DNA from: Microcaldota archaeon
GTDB taxonomy: Archaea > Micrarchaeota > Micrarchaeia > Anstonellales > Anstonellaceae
NCBI GenBank assembly: GCA_026396415.1
Contig: JAPLWX010000038.1
Location: 1 to 58,148, forward strand
Length of the DNA stretch: 58,148 bases
Direction: 5' to 3'
Shown: positions 40,024 through 48,560 of the stretch, in pieces
How positions within the stretch are numbered: position 1 is the stretch's first letter
Layout of the letters: every line of letters begins with the position of its first letter
Program-made: the position numbers and the translations under genes
The notes under the pieces: model-generated
Seen by the model: only the letters and a program-made list of their open reading frames with translations
Told to the model about the DNA's origin: nothing
The model's database searches: none

Positions 40024-41619
40024 ATGGATAAACCGCCAGCCGCGCTGCCTGTTCTGCAGAAGAGGTGGGATAGCACATGCAGGGTGCTTTTCGGCAAGGA
40101 AGTGGGCAGGCTTGAGGAATTCGGCCCGTGGCTTTCGGACATGGGCGAAAGGCTGGTGCACAGGAAGTCGGCTGTTTCCGGGAATGACGTCACTTATGCC
40201 ATAAGGGATTATGCCGAGGGGAGCAGGTGGATTTCATTTGACGAGATTGATTTCACCAAGAAGGCAGCCCCCCTTCCCGCAGGCATTGACGGCATCAATA
40301 ATATTGGCTTGATTGTCTCATTGCTGCAAGGCAGGTTCTATTACGCAGGAAGCGCGGTGCTGGGCAATTCGCAGTATGTGGAGAAAAGCTCGGGCATCAC
40401 CGACTGCTTTTACATGCTCCAGACAGGCAAGCTCACCGAATGCAAGTACATAGCATATTCGGTGCTTGGCAGGCTGAACGAGGATGGCTTCGGGGTGAAT
40501 GGCAACGGGGAGAGCGCGATGTGCGTAAAATGCTGCGAAACTTTCCGCGACAGGCGCTGCTTTGAGCTTTGGCAGTCCCGCTCGTGCTCAGACTGCTATT
40601 ACTCGCACAACCTCGACGACTGCCAGGAGTGCTTCTTCTGTTTCAATGCCAAGAACCTGCGCCATGCAATAGGGAATGTGCAATTGCCGAAAGAAAAATA
40701 CTATGAGGTAAAGAAGAGGCTGCAAACAGAGATGGCGGAAAAGCTGGCAAGGGAAAAGAGGCTGCCTTCGCTTGTGGAGATTGCAGCCAAGTGCCCAAAG
40801 CCCTCAGCCCCCAGGCTTTCCGCCCCTGCAACTCCTGAAAAAGCCGACAAAGCCGTGATTGAGGAGGCATTTGCAAAAACCTGCAACATTGTGCTGGGAA
40901 GAAGGCTGCAGGGAAGCATTGACGATTATGCGGAATGGCTGAAGAGGAACATCAGGCGGAGCGAAACCCTGAAGTCCGCGGCAAGCGGGAAGCCTGTGAG
41001 GAGGTTTGATTACTGCGAGTATTTTGCGCTGCCGCCCGGCAGGCTGCTAACAAGGGAGGAGGCAAGGGAGGCGGGGGAAAAGCTGAAAATAGGGGAAAAG
41101 GAGGCGGAAAGCCTCTCGCTTGCCAATGCGCATGAAAGCATCGGCAAAATCGCATTCTTCTGCCCGGAATACAGGGACGGGATGAACCTGAATATCATTG
41201 AGTGCGCGACCTGCGGCGACTCTGCGCACTGCTACCGCTCTTCACCAGTTGTTTTCTCGAAATATGCCGGCTATTGCTTCTGGCCCCGCTCAAGCGAGCA
41301 TGCGTTCGGCTGCGCCGCGCTCCTCTCATCGGAATTCAATATCAGGTGCTTCAATTCTGTCAAGCTTGCCCGCTGCTTTGAGGTGGACTTCTCGCGGGAC
41401 TGCTCGGGCTGCTATTATTGCCATAACGTTGAGAATTGCACTGACTGCATGCTCTGCTTCAATGCCAAGAACCTCCGCTACGCGGTTGGGAACGTGGAAG
41501 TGGGCAGGGAAAGGTTCATGGAGATGAAGAAGAGGCTGCTCGGGCTTGCGGGAAAGGAGCTTGAGGAAACCAAGGGCTTGCACTGGGGGATATACAATAT
41601 TGGCGCGCAAACAGGATAG
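40024..41619 (+). CDS. Cysteine-rich duplicated repeat protein, copy 5 of 6
   Basis: The protein has 531 residues from ATG 40024, in line with the start of the other copies. Half 1: FYYAGSAVLGNSQYVEKSSGITDCFYM, RRCFELWQSRSCSDCYYSHNLDDCQECFFCF. Half 2: AHESIGKIAFFCPEY, WPRSSEHAFGCAALLSSEFN, LARCFEVDFSRDCSGCYY, NCTDCMLCFNAKNLRYAVGN, ending GIYNIGAQTG. The gap after the regulator gene is about 50 bp, so translation may restart here. Both halves keep a full cysteine core, unlike copy 2. Confidence 0.75.
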   Translation: MDKPPAALPVLQKRWDSTCRVLFGKEVGRLEEFGPWLSDMGERLVHRKSAVSGNDVTYAIRDYAEGSRWISFDEIDFTKKAAPLPAGIDGINNIGLIVSLLQGRFYYAGSAVLGNSQYVEKSSGITDCFYMLQTGKLTECKYIAYSVLGRLNEDGFGVNGNGESAMCVKCCETFRDRRCFELWQSRSCSDCYYSHNLDDCQECFFCFNAKNLRHAIGNVQLPKEKYYEVKKRLQTEMAEKLAREKRLPSLVEIAAKCPKPSAPRLSAPATPEKADKAVIEEAFAKTCNIVLGRRLQGSIDDYAEWLKRNIRRSETLKSAASGKPVRRFDYCEYFALPPGRLLTREEAREAGEKLKIGEKEAESLSLANAHESIGKIAFFCPEYRDGMNLNIIECATCGDSAHCYRSSPVVFSKYAGYCFWPRSSEHAFGCAALLSSEFNIRCFNSVKLARCFEVDFSRDCSGCYYCHNVENCTDCMLCFNAKNLRYAVGNVEVGRERFMEMKKRLLGLAGKELEETKGLHWGIYNIGAQTG

Positions 41620-41661
41620 ATGTTTTTAACTTAGGGAGCACAAAAGCAAAACGGTGAATGA

Positions 41662-43211
41662 TTGGACCTCAACAGTGCCTGGAAATCCACCTGCAGGCTG
41701 GTTTTAGGCGAGGAGATAGGCGAGCTTGAAGAGTTCCGCGAGTACTTGCTCACAAGGCACTTTCCCATTTCCGAAAGAAAGTCCGCGCTTTCCGGCAAGC
41801 GCGTTGTGATGGGCTCGGACAGGTATCCGAAGGGGGCAAAGGTCATTTCGCAGGACGAGATAGACTATGCGAAGAAATACCCGGCGCTTGGCATAAATGA
41901 AATCAAGGACATTGACTCCATAATTGAAGCGTTCCATGAGCGCTTCCTCTACTGCGGCAACAAGGTGTTCGGCGTTAGCAGGTTTTTCTCAGGAGTGGAC
42001 AACTGCACGGACAGCTTTTTCGTGGAAGAGTCCCATGATGTCGTGGGAAGCAAGTACGTGGCATACTCGTCCTTTGTCAGGATAGGATCTGAGCACGTTT
42101 TTGGTTCGGGCGTGCTCATACGCGGCGCGCACCTCATCAAGATACTGGGCAGCGCCGACCTGTCGCGGAGCTTTGACTGCAGCATGTGTACCGCGTCATC
42201 GGACATGCTGTTCTCTGTGTACTCGCACGGCTGCTCAAACTGCCTGTTCTGCTTCAACCAGAGGAACAAGAAATACGCGATAGGCAACCTGGAGCTTCCC
42301 CGCGAGAGGTATTTTGAGATACGGAAAAAAATAGTTTCCGAGGTTGCAGAGCATCTGCGGAAGCACAAAAGCTTTCCCTCGGTTTTCGATTTCCCCCTCT
42401 TGGGGAAAAACCGCCAATCTCTGCCGTCCGCCCGCGCGAGGAATTCGACATCGCGCCGGTAGAGAAGGCATTTGAGGCGACCACGGGCCTGATTTTCGGG
42501 AAGCCTCTGCACGGCTTGGACGCGCATGCGCGCTTTCTCCTGAACAAGGTGGAGGAAATCAAGGAGGCGAAAACCGCGCTTGGCGGGCAAGCGTATTATT
42601 CCAACTATTTCTGGAGCAGGAATACACCTCCAACAAGGAGGATTGGCAAGCACGAAACTGAGGAGGCAGGCAAGCTGGAAATAGCTCTTGCAGAAGGAGA
42701 GCTGCCAGGCTTTGCGGCGCTGAAGGAGAAAGTACAGAAAATCGCGCTCTATACGGTCGAATTTGATCTGGGCACGCGCCAGAACTGCGGCGTAACGCCG
42801 GTGGTATACGAGGCGGTCGACTCGTACAGGATAAGCGACGCGACATATGCGAAAAAATGCGGCTATTGCACGCACATACAGAACTGCGACTCGGTTTTCG
42901 GCTCAGGCATATTGATGGTGGATTCATCATTCTGCCTGCGCTGCAACGACTGCGTGAAGACGACTGCGAGCTTTGAGCTTGACTCGTGCAAGAGCTGCCA
43001 CCGCTGCATGTTCTGCCATAACTGCGAAAACCTCTCGGATTCCATGTTCTGCTTCAATGCGAAAAACCTCAAGCATGCGGTCGGGAATGTGGAGGTTGGC
43101 AGGGAAGAGTACGCGCGCATAAGGCATATTGTGGTGAATGACATATTGCAAAGGCTGGAAAGGAAAGGCGACGTCGGATTTGACGTCTGTAGCATTGGCA
43201 CGAAGAAGTAG
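41662..43211 (+). pseudogene. Cysteine-rich duplicated repeat protein, copy 6 of 6, frameshifted
   Basis: Two frames together make one family member. The first (TTG 41662, MDLNSAWKSTCRLVLGEEIG) runs through half 1 to a premature stop at 42462. The second, in the -1 frame, continues with EEFDIAPVEKAFEATTGLIFGKPLHGLDAH and ends with SCHRCMFCHNCENLSDSMF and FNAKNLKHAVGN. The switch lies near 42391-42410, where runs of C, G and A follow each other, so one extra base explains it. Without the shift the protein would be about 515 residues. It could be an assembly error or real loss of function. It ends back to back with the HerA-like gene. Confidence 0.75.
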
Positions 43212-45938
43212 TTACTTTTTCTTAGGCTTGGCTTTTGCCGCAGGCTTTTTGGCGCTCGTTTTTGCTTTGGAGGGAGTTATTTTTGCCGTTGGAGATGGCT
43301 TCTCCTCTGCCTCTTCCTCGTCGGGCATGGAAACCTCGGGCTGATGCACACGGGCGCGCGCTGCCGCCTTTTCGCGTATCCTGCTCAGCTTCTGCGCAAG
43401 GGAGGCGTCCTCGTCATCCTCTTTTTGCAGGAGGGAGCGTTCTTCCCGTGATTCTTCATCTGATGCTTCTTTTGCGCGCTTCGCCCTGCGGGGGGCAGGA
43501 GCTTCATCCTCGCTTCCTTCTTCACCCCGGCTGCGCCTGCTGGCCTTCTTTGCTGGCTTTGCCTCAGGCTCGTATTCAGGCATGTAAATCGGCTTGTGCT
43601 TGCTGCGGGGCTTTGATTTTGGAGCGGGCTCTTCATCTTCGGGCGCCTCATTCTCATCCTCTGGCGATTCGCCCTCGTCTGCAGGCATTTCTTCTTCGGA
43701 TGAAGGCGCCTCACCCTTATCTGCCGGCTCGTCCTCATCAGGAGAGGATTCTTCGTCCTTGGGCGCATCCTTATAGGCAGTGTCCTCGTCAAGCGCGAGC
43801 TCCTTTTCCTTGTCCGCAATGTCCTCTTCGCTTTCCTTCTCTTCGTGCGGCTCCTCGTCCTCGCGGAGCCTTATGGGCGAGTCTTCCTCAAGCTTCATGC
43901 CCATGAGCTCGTCTGAGAATTTCGCTGGCTTTTTTTCCTCGTCTTCATCTGACCGGGAACTCTCTTCTTTTTCCTCATCCCCTTCCTTGTCTTTAGTCTC
44001 ATCCTTGAAAACAGGGGGCTGCGGCTTCTTTTCCGCGCCGTACTGCACATTGTAGCTTGCCGATGACTGCTGCGCGCCTGCGGACTGGGAATGTGCGCTT
44101 TGCCGGTGCACCGGGGCTTGCGCGCCCTGCGCATTGCCCGCCTGGGGCGGCGGGCGGACCTGCCCAGAACCGTATTGCGCGACAGGGGGCTTGCCGTCGG
44201 AATCATTCGTGTCATGCGCGGCATCCATCTGGGAAAGCTCCATGGATGGCTTGTAGCCCCAGCGCGCGACATCCACCACGTGCAGCTTCATGGGAAGTAT
44301 GTATTTCTTGCCGTCGAACAGCCGCACAATGCACTCACGCTGGTGAAGCCTTACAAACATCTCCTTCTTGCTTTCCTCAAGCTCGGTTTGCGTCCGCGCC
44401 TTCTTGAAGGATTCCTCTATCTTGATTTCCATGATGGATGAAATCATCGTTGCATCCTCCCTGTTGAGCTTGAAGGAGACGATGTTCCTTATGTTCGAGA
44501 CTATGCTGTCATGTATCTCCTTCTGCATCTGCCCGAGGTACTGCATGGAGAGGTAGGCATAGAGGTTGAATTTGCGCGTCTCGGAGAGGATGTCCTTCAC
44601 CACCTTGGTCTCCACGCGCTGGAACTCGTCCATCACGAGGATGGTGGGCACGTTGAGCTTTTCCGTGATGGCAAGGATGTACATCTGGTTTATCACGGCG
44701 CCGGCAAGGAAGTTGATCATCCGCTTGCCGAAGAAGTTGGGATTGAAGGAAATCACGGTGACGTTGTTCTTGCGGATGAGGTTGAGGAGATCCTCCTTTT
44801 TCTTGTCGCCGCCAAGGTAAAGCTCGTATTCGCCCACGAAGTTGAGCACGGGCAGTATGGCATCGTTGAAGTGGTGGATGTAGATGTCATTGAACTCCTC
44901 GTCGAAGAAGCGCTTTATCTCGTCGTTCTCGACAGAGGAGACGAACTCCGCGCGCTTACTGGAGTCCGTGAGCAGGAGGGAGACGTTCTTCAGGTTCATG
45001 GAGTCTATGGAGGAGAGCAGGTGCACCGCGTAGAACAGCACGCGCTCGGAGTATTTGTTGTCCCCGCCTATTGCCGATGAAAGAAGCTGGGAGATGAGCT
45101 GCGTCATCAAGGGCGTCTTGTTGCCCCCGACGTCGAGGGGCTCGATGTAGTTGTGGACGAGGTCGACTATGTAGTCGTTGGGGAACATGCGCACGAACTC
45201 GCCGTGCGGGTCAATCATCACTATGCGGACGTTGCTGCCGTATTTCGCCTGTATGGACTTTATCAGGGCGAAGAGCCCCTTGCTTTTCCCTGTGCCCGAT
45301 GCGCCTATCACAAGCGTGTGCTGGAAGATGTCGAAATTGTCCACGCCCACGGTGATGCCGGTTTCCTCGAACACCGGGTATTGCGAGGTGACCGACATGC
45401 GCTTTGGTATGGGGTCCAGTATCTCGATGTAGACCGCGGGGTTCTTCTCCAGGTCCACCTCGAAAAAGCGCTCGGGGCTGGTGGAAACCACTATGCTTTT
45501 CTTTCCCTTCTCGTTCACCGCGGTGCCAAAGCCCAGCGTCTTGCCAAGCACCCTCCAAATCTTCAGGTCCACCTCCACTATGCTTTCCTTCAGGGCAAGG
45601 GAGAGGAAGTCCTGCGCGCCGCCGAGAAAGTAGAACTTGGGGAACGGGAGCATGCTGCCTTTTTCCTTTTCAAGCATGACCGGCTCGGACACCTTGTAGG
45701 GGAAGACGAGCATGGACATGTCCGCAAGCCCTTTTCTCTCGCGCGCAAAGAACTGCATGGTGTTTATCTTGCGCTTGGTGATGATGTTTATGAAGTTCGG
45801 CGAGAAGAAGTCGCGGAAATCAATGAATCCCAGGAATGGCATTGTGGACTTGAGAATCTGGTTGAAGAGGTTCCTCACGTCCGACTCCTTTATCTTTTCA
45901 GAGTAAAGGAGGAGCTCGCGCGCTTTCACAGTTCCCAT
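43212..45938 (-). CDS. HerA/VirB4-superfamily ATPase with long acidic tail
   Basis: The protein has 908 residues. A beta-rich N-terminal domain (about 1-190) precedes the P-loop core: Walker A GASGTGKSKGL (about residue 212), IDPHGEFVRMFP, Walker B TILVMDEFQRV and a hexamer-type finger RNIVSFKLNREDA. This is the HerA/FtsK/VirD4 superfamily, whose members pump DNA or act in secretion. From about residue 570 the chain is low complexity: glutamine/serine-rich, then strongly acidic (EEDIADKEKELALDEDTAY), ending in a lysine/alanine-rich basic tail. The tail resembles a eukaryotic-like charged linker. It converges with the cysteine-rich array, with no base between the two stop codons. Confidence 0.82.
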   Translation of the reverse strand: MGTVKARELLLYSEKIKESDVRNLFNQILKSTMPFLGFIDFRDFFSPNFINIITKRKINTMQFFARERKGLADMSMLVFPYKVSEPVMLEKEKGSMLPFPKFYFLGGAQDFLSLALKESIVEVDLKIWRVLGKTLGFGTAVNEKGKKSIVVSTSPERFFEVDLEKNPAVYIEILDPIPKRMSVTSQYPVFEETGITVGVDNFDIFQHTLVIGASGTGKSKGLFALIKSIQAKYGSNVRIVMIDPHGEFVRMFPNDYIVDLVHNYIEPLDVGGNKTPLMTQLISQLLSSAIGGDNKYSERVLFYAVHLLSSIDSMNLKNVSLLLTDSSKRAEFVSSVENDEIKRFFDEEFNDIYIHHFNDAILPVLNFVGEYELYLGGDKKKEDLLNLIRKNNVTVISFNPNFFGKRMINFLAGAVINQMYILAITEKLNVPTILVMDEFQRVETKVVKDILSETRKFNLYAYLSMQYLGQMQKEIHDSIVSNIRNIVSFKLNREDATMISSIMEIKIEESFKKARTQTELEESKKEMFVRLHQRECIVRLFDGKKYILPMKLHVVDVARWGYKPSMELSQMDAAHDTNDSDGKPPVAQYGSGQVRPPPQAGNAQGAQAPVHRQSAHSQSAGAQQSSASYNVQYGAEKKPQPPVFKDETKDKEGDEEKEESSRSDEDEEKKPAKFSDELMGMKLEEDSPIRLREDEEPHEEKESEEDIADKEKELALDEDTAYKDAPKDEESSPDEDEPADKGEAPSSEEEMPADEGESPEDENEAPEDEEPAPKSKPRSKHKPIYMPEYEPEAKPAKKASRRSRGEEGSEDEAPAPRRAKRAKEASDEESREERSLLQKEDDEDASLAQKLSRIREKAAARARVHQPEVSMPDEEEAEEKPSPTAKITPSKAKTSAKKPAAKAKPKKK

Positions 45939-46355
45939 TCCATTGCACCGTATGCGCCTTTGCCACGCATTATTAATAAACGTTTAAGGCGGCGAGCGTG
46001 AGAAGAAAAAGGAGGGGGTTGCGGAAGATGTCGAACGCCGGCGTTCGGCAATTGTCCAGCCAAGCTGGACAAGTACCTCGAACCTAGGGGGAATGCGCAT
46101 TTTCTAGACGAAAATGCATCAGATGTGCAGCGACGCATCGCTGCACAATTGTCGAGCCTGGCTCGACAAGTCGTCGAACGGAGCACCGTTCGATGCTGAC
46201 CGAGGAGCGAAGCGGCACAGGTGCCCCGCAAGGTGTGGCGGGCAGCCCGCTGGCAGCAGGTGCATACAGAAGGTTATGTGCCGCACCTTGTACCTGGGTT
46301 CGGAGTGGGATCCGGGAGAGCTAAGGCTCTCCCGTCTGCCCAATTGCTCCGCAAT
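45939..46355. other. Hairpin-rich non-coding spacer between the HerA-like gene and tRNA-Trp
   Basis: No gene is visible in these 417 bp. The HerA-like promoter (ATTATTAATAAACG, about 45969-45982) is followed by six or more stem-loops. Two related hairpins (46050-46073 and 46147-46171) share ATTGTCnAGC...GCTnGACAAGT with a compensatory C-to-G/G-to-C change, and a second pair (46030-46048 and 46173-46195) shares TCGAACG...CGTTCG. Further stems are GCATTTT...AAAATGC, GTGCAGCG...CGCTGCAC, GGGAGAGC...GCTCTCCC and CCCAATTGC...GCAATTGGG. A minus-strand stretch near 46300 resembles 5S rRNA loop C, but no full 5S fold forms. Confidence 0.55.
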
Positions 46356-46465
46356 TGGGATCGTAGGGATTTGAACCCTAACATGCAGGTGTATTCTAGG
46401 ACCCGCGCGTTTCCGCACGGGCGAGATCTGGAGCCTGCCGCGCTACCAAATTACGCCACGACCCC
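46356..46465 (-). tRNA. tRNA-Trp(CCA) with 37-nt intron
   Basis: Hand folding gives the acceptor stem GGGGTCG/CGATCCC (one G-U), D arm GCGTAATTTGGTAGCGC, anticodon stem GCAGG/CCTGC with loop CTCCAGA (anticodon CCA) and T stem TAGGG/CCCTA with loop TTCAAAT. The discriminator is A and no CCA is encoded. A 37-nt intron sits after position 37, the standard place for archaeal tRNA-Trp. The mature length is 73 nt. The gene is transcribed away from the element B integrase, which lies 60 bp on its 5' side, so it is not a classic 3'-end attachment site. Confidence 0.9.
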
Positions 46466-46489
46466 GTGGTTTACTACCGGATTATTTCA

Positions 46490-46525
46490 TATACCTTTAT
46501 ATACTTCAAACGCATTAACAGCTAC
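46490..46525 (+). promoter_or_regulatory. Promoter of the element B integrase
   Basis: A TATA box (CTTTATATAC, 46495-46504) lies about 25 bp before ATG 46526. This makes the internal ATG the start, with a leaderless or near-leaderless message, and rejects the in-frame GTG at 46466, which overlaps the promoter. Confidence 0.6.
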
Positions 46526-47785
46526 ATGGATTCAATTTCTTCATCTCCTCCGACGTACACAACGTCAGCAGCCTATGATGTTGTTCGGCTTGCCCATTTC
46601 AAGAACGTTCTCAAGACAGACGAAGCCATAATTCCGGCAAACAAAATAGACCTCATGAAATTTATAAGCCATATGGAGAGCCGCGGCATCACCATTTCGC
46701 GTTGCCGCTCGCTCATGGATGACATAATGTGGTTCGGCAGGCTCCTGAAAAAGCGCTGGATGGACTGCACCCGCGAAGACATTGACGAGCTGATGGCCGA
46801 TCTGCGCCGCACCGATTACGCAGGCTGGACAAAGCTCCGCAAGGCATTCGCACTCAAAACTTTCTACCGCTACCTGAATGGCGGCGACTCCCCGCCACAT
46901 TGCGTTGCCAGGATAAACCGCACAGAGCTTAATTTCGAAACCCACAATCTTGAAAGCCGGGACATCCTAAGCCTTGAAGACCTCCAAAAGCTGCTCAAGG
47001 CCTGCGACAACGAACTTGAATCTGCGCTTATCTATTGCTTATGGGAGAGTGGCGCACGCTCGTCCGAGTTTATGAGACTCACAATTGGCGACCTGGAGGA
47101 CAAGGGCAACTTCTACTTGGTTCACATCCGCACTTCCAAAGTCAGGGCTTCCTCAAGCGCCCCAAGAGTCCGCAAGTTCCCCCTAGTGGAAAGCGTTGGC
47201 TTCCTTCGAGCCTATTTGAACAAGCACCCTATGCGTGACAACCCACAGGCAGCCCTTTGGCTCTCAAACAGCCAGAACCGCCGCAGGCAGCCTCTGACAG
47301 ACCGGGGCCTACGTTTCATCATCAAAGGCATAGGCAAGCGCGCCAAGATAGGCAAACGGGTGTGGGTGCACCAGTTCAGGCACTCTGCAGCCACCCGCAT
47401 GGCCCCCAAGCTCTCCCTGCCAATAATGAACGACCTTATGGGATGGAGCAAAAGCAGCCGCATGCACGCCACCTACGTGCAACTTGATGGCGAGGCATCC
47501 CAGCGCGCGGTTCTTGAACTTTACGGCATGGAGGCGCCACAGTCTAAGCCCAAGCCTGTTGAAATGCTTCCCTGCCCCGCCTGCAAGACTCCCAACCTGC
47601 CTGGCAATGTCATGTGCGCCATCTGCGGCCGCGCATTGCAGACCATCGGCGCAGTCAGCGTAATGGACGAGCTTGAGCAGATGAAGAAGAAAATGAACCA
47701 AATGATGCTGCCAGCCGCACGCGGATCCGTAACCCGAGCAAAGAGGGCCGCGCAAAGAAAGATGCTGAGAAAAAAGAGGGCGTAA
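46526..47785 (+). CDS. Tyrosine recombinase/integrase with C-terminal zinc ribbon (element B)
   Basis: The protein has 419 residues from ATG 46526. The catalytic set is WESGARSSEFMRL (Arg), HQFRHSAATRM (His-x-x-Arg) and MHATYVQLDG (Tyr). An N-terminal core-binding region precedes it, and a zinc ribbon CPACKTPNLPGNVMCAICG (about residues 350-368) plus a basic tail follow. The same domain order, including the ribbon, is found in the element A integrase, although sequence identity looks modest. It catalyses insertion and excision of element B; the attachment site is not resolved. Confidence 0.9.
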   Translation: MDSISSSPPTYTTSAAYDVVRLAHFKNVLKTDEAIIPANKIDLMKFISHMESRGITISRCRSLMDDIMWFGRLLKKRWMDCTREDIDELMADLRRTDYAGWTKLRKAFALKTFYRYLNGGDSPPHCVARINRTELNFETHNLESRDILSLEDLQKLLKACDNELESALIYCLWESGARSSEFMRLTIGDLEDKGNFYLVHIRTSKVRASSSAPRVRKFPLVESVGFLRAYLNKHPMRDNPQAALWLSNSQNRRRQPLTDRGLRFIIKGIGKRAKIGKRVWVHQFRHSAATRMAPKLSLPIMNDLMGWSKSSRMHATYVQLDGEASQRAVLELYGMEAPQSKPKPVEMLPCPACKTPNLPGNVMCAICGRALQTIGAVSVMDELEQMKKKMNQMMLPAARGSVTRAKRAAQRKMLRKKRA

Positions 47786-47794
47786 AAACACTTA

Positions 47795-47965
47795 CTACTG
47801 TTTATGCAACCAGGCGGGGCGACCGCGCTTTTTAGAAAGAATGTTCGCCTCAACACCAGTCCTAACTCGAATAACAAGGGTGCCCTCAACTTCATAGGCT
47901 TCTAACTCTGCCCAGTCCTCCATTACTGCGGTTTTCAAGCATGCAAGGCGGATATCCAGTGCCAT
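47795..47965 (-). CDS. Small unknown protein between integrase and operators (element B)
   Basis: The protein has 56 residues from ATG 47965: MALDIRLACLKTAVMEDWAELEAYEVEGTLVIRV, ending KKRGRPAWLHKQ. A helix is followed by a short beta segment and a basic tail with an AT-hook-like RGRP. An in-frame extension upstream crosses the operators and is unlikely. It is antisense to the integrase direction and converges with it after 9 bp. No match is seen in element A. A small DNA-binding accessory such as an excision factor is conceivable, but this is only inference. Confidence 0.45.
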   Translation of the reverse strand: MALDIRLACLKTAVMEDWAELEAYEVEGTLVIRVRTGVEANILSKKRGRPAWLHKQ

Positions 47966-48056
47966 GCCAATGTTATGCTCTAAGGGGTGCCTTATCGGTT
48001 CATGAATAATCCGACACGTTAATGCATGACAATCCCTAAACCCCAACGCGCGCGTT

Positions 48057-48109
48057 TTTCCGAGGAATTTCCCAGGAAATACCTCAGGGTTTTCTTCCTT
48101 CCTAGGAAA
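48057..48109 (+). promoter_or_regulatory. Triple operator TTTCCnnGGAAA upstream of winged helix gene (element B)
   Basis: Palindromes occur at 48057-48068 (TTTCCGAGGAAT), 48068-48079 (TTTCCCAGGAAA) and 48098-48109 (CTTCCTAGGAAA). Centres are 11 and 30 bp apart, with 56.5 bp from the last centre to ATG 48160. The order, spacing and distance equal those in element A, although the surrounding sequence differs. This implies that DNA geometry is under selection, probably for cooperative binding by the winged helix protein. Confidence 0.7.
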
Positions 48110-48159
48110 TGTGCTGGCTGCGGTCGCGCACAAATCTTTTTCCGCGCACAGAACAACTC

Positions 48160-48369
48160 ATGGTCGGAAGGGTTGATGAAAATCTCATGGTGAAGCTGCT
48201 TGAGCTTATCCCAAAAGAGAGCACGAGCGTGCACCAGCTGTGCTGCAAGACTAGCATAGACCACCGGACCATCAAGAAATATATCGCGCTGATAGTGCGC
48301 GTGCAAAACTCGCCTAGGCTGAAAGTGGAAACTATCGGCCTGCGCGTGCTTGTGAGGTTGGAAAAATGA
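48160..48369 (+). CDS. Small winged helix DNA-binding protein (element B)
   Basis: The protein has 69 residues from ATG 48160, aligned to the element A copy without gaps. The helix-turn-helix TSVHQLCCKTSIDHRTIKKYIALIV and wing RLKVETIGLRVLVRLE are conserved. D-H-R-T-I-K-K-Y in the recognition region is identical in both, consistent with both proteins reading the same TTTCCnnGGAAA sites. A TATA-like CAAATCTTTTT lies about 27 bp upstream. The stop overlaps the next gene by 4 nt. Confidence 0.8.
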   Translation: MVGRVDENLMVKLLELIPKESTSVHQLCCKTSIDHRTIKKYIALIVRVQNSPRLKVETIGLRVLVRLEK

Positions 48370-48560
48370 CGGAAAACTCGAACGTGGTTGTAATTGACGG
48401 CAAGGGGAAGGGTGCACCGGACTATGTGGTCAAGACGCCCACTGACGACGGCAAATGGGTGAAGCTCGGAGTCGGCTTCTTCAACCCCAAAAGCCAGTCG
48501 TTCACTATCTATTTCGATATCCTGCCGAACAGGCAGAAGGTGGTGATGTTCAGGGCTTAG
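48366..48560 (+). CDS. Conserved small protein next to the winged helix gene (element B)
   Basis: The protein has 64 residues, the same length as the element A partner. KTPTDDGKWVKLGVGFFNPKSQSFTIYFD is the conserved core, and the end NRQKVVMFRA parallels INKIVMFKNK. The fold is probably a small beta sheet. It is always coupled to the winged helix gene by a 4-nt overlap, so it may be a co-regulator or an early protein of the element. The 3' end overlaps the convergent cargo gene by 11 bp. Confidence 0.75.
   Translation: MTENSNVVVIDGKGKGAPDYVVKTPTDDGKWVKLGVGFFNPKSQSFTIYFDILPNRQKVVMFRA

Noticed and set aside
42390-42410. Programmed -1 frameshifting in the sixth cysteine-rich gene
   Set aside because: No X-XXY-YYZ heptamer lies in the reading phase at the switch and the other five copies need no shift; a simple indel is the better explanation.
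43780-45080. Long plus-strand frames across the HerA-like gene
   Set aside because: They mirror the coding frame of the ATPase and its low-complexity tail; composition is repetitive (serine or histidine/valine rich) and no domain is seen.
46200-46345. A 5S rRNA gene on the minus strand, suggested by CCCACTCCGAACCC near 46300
   Set aside because: The loop-C-like stretch fits, but helices I, II and the loop E region do not form over about 120 nt, and a competing hairpin occupies the place of helix II.
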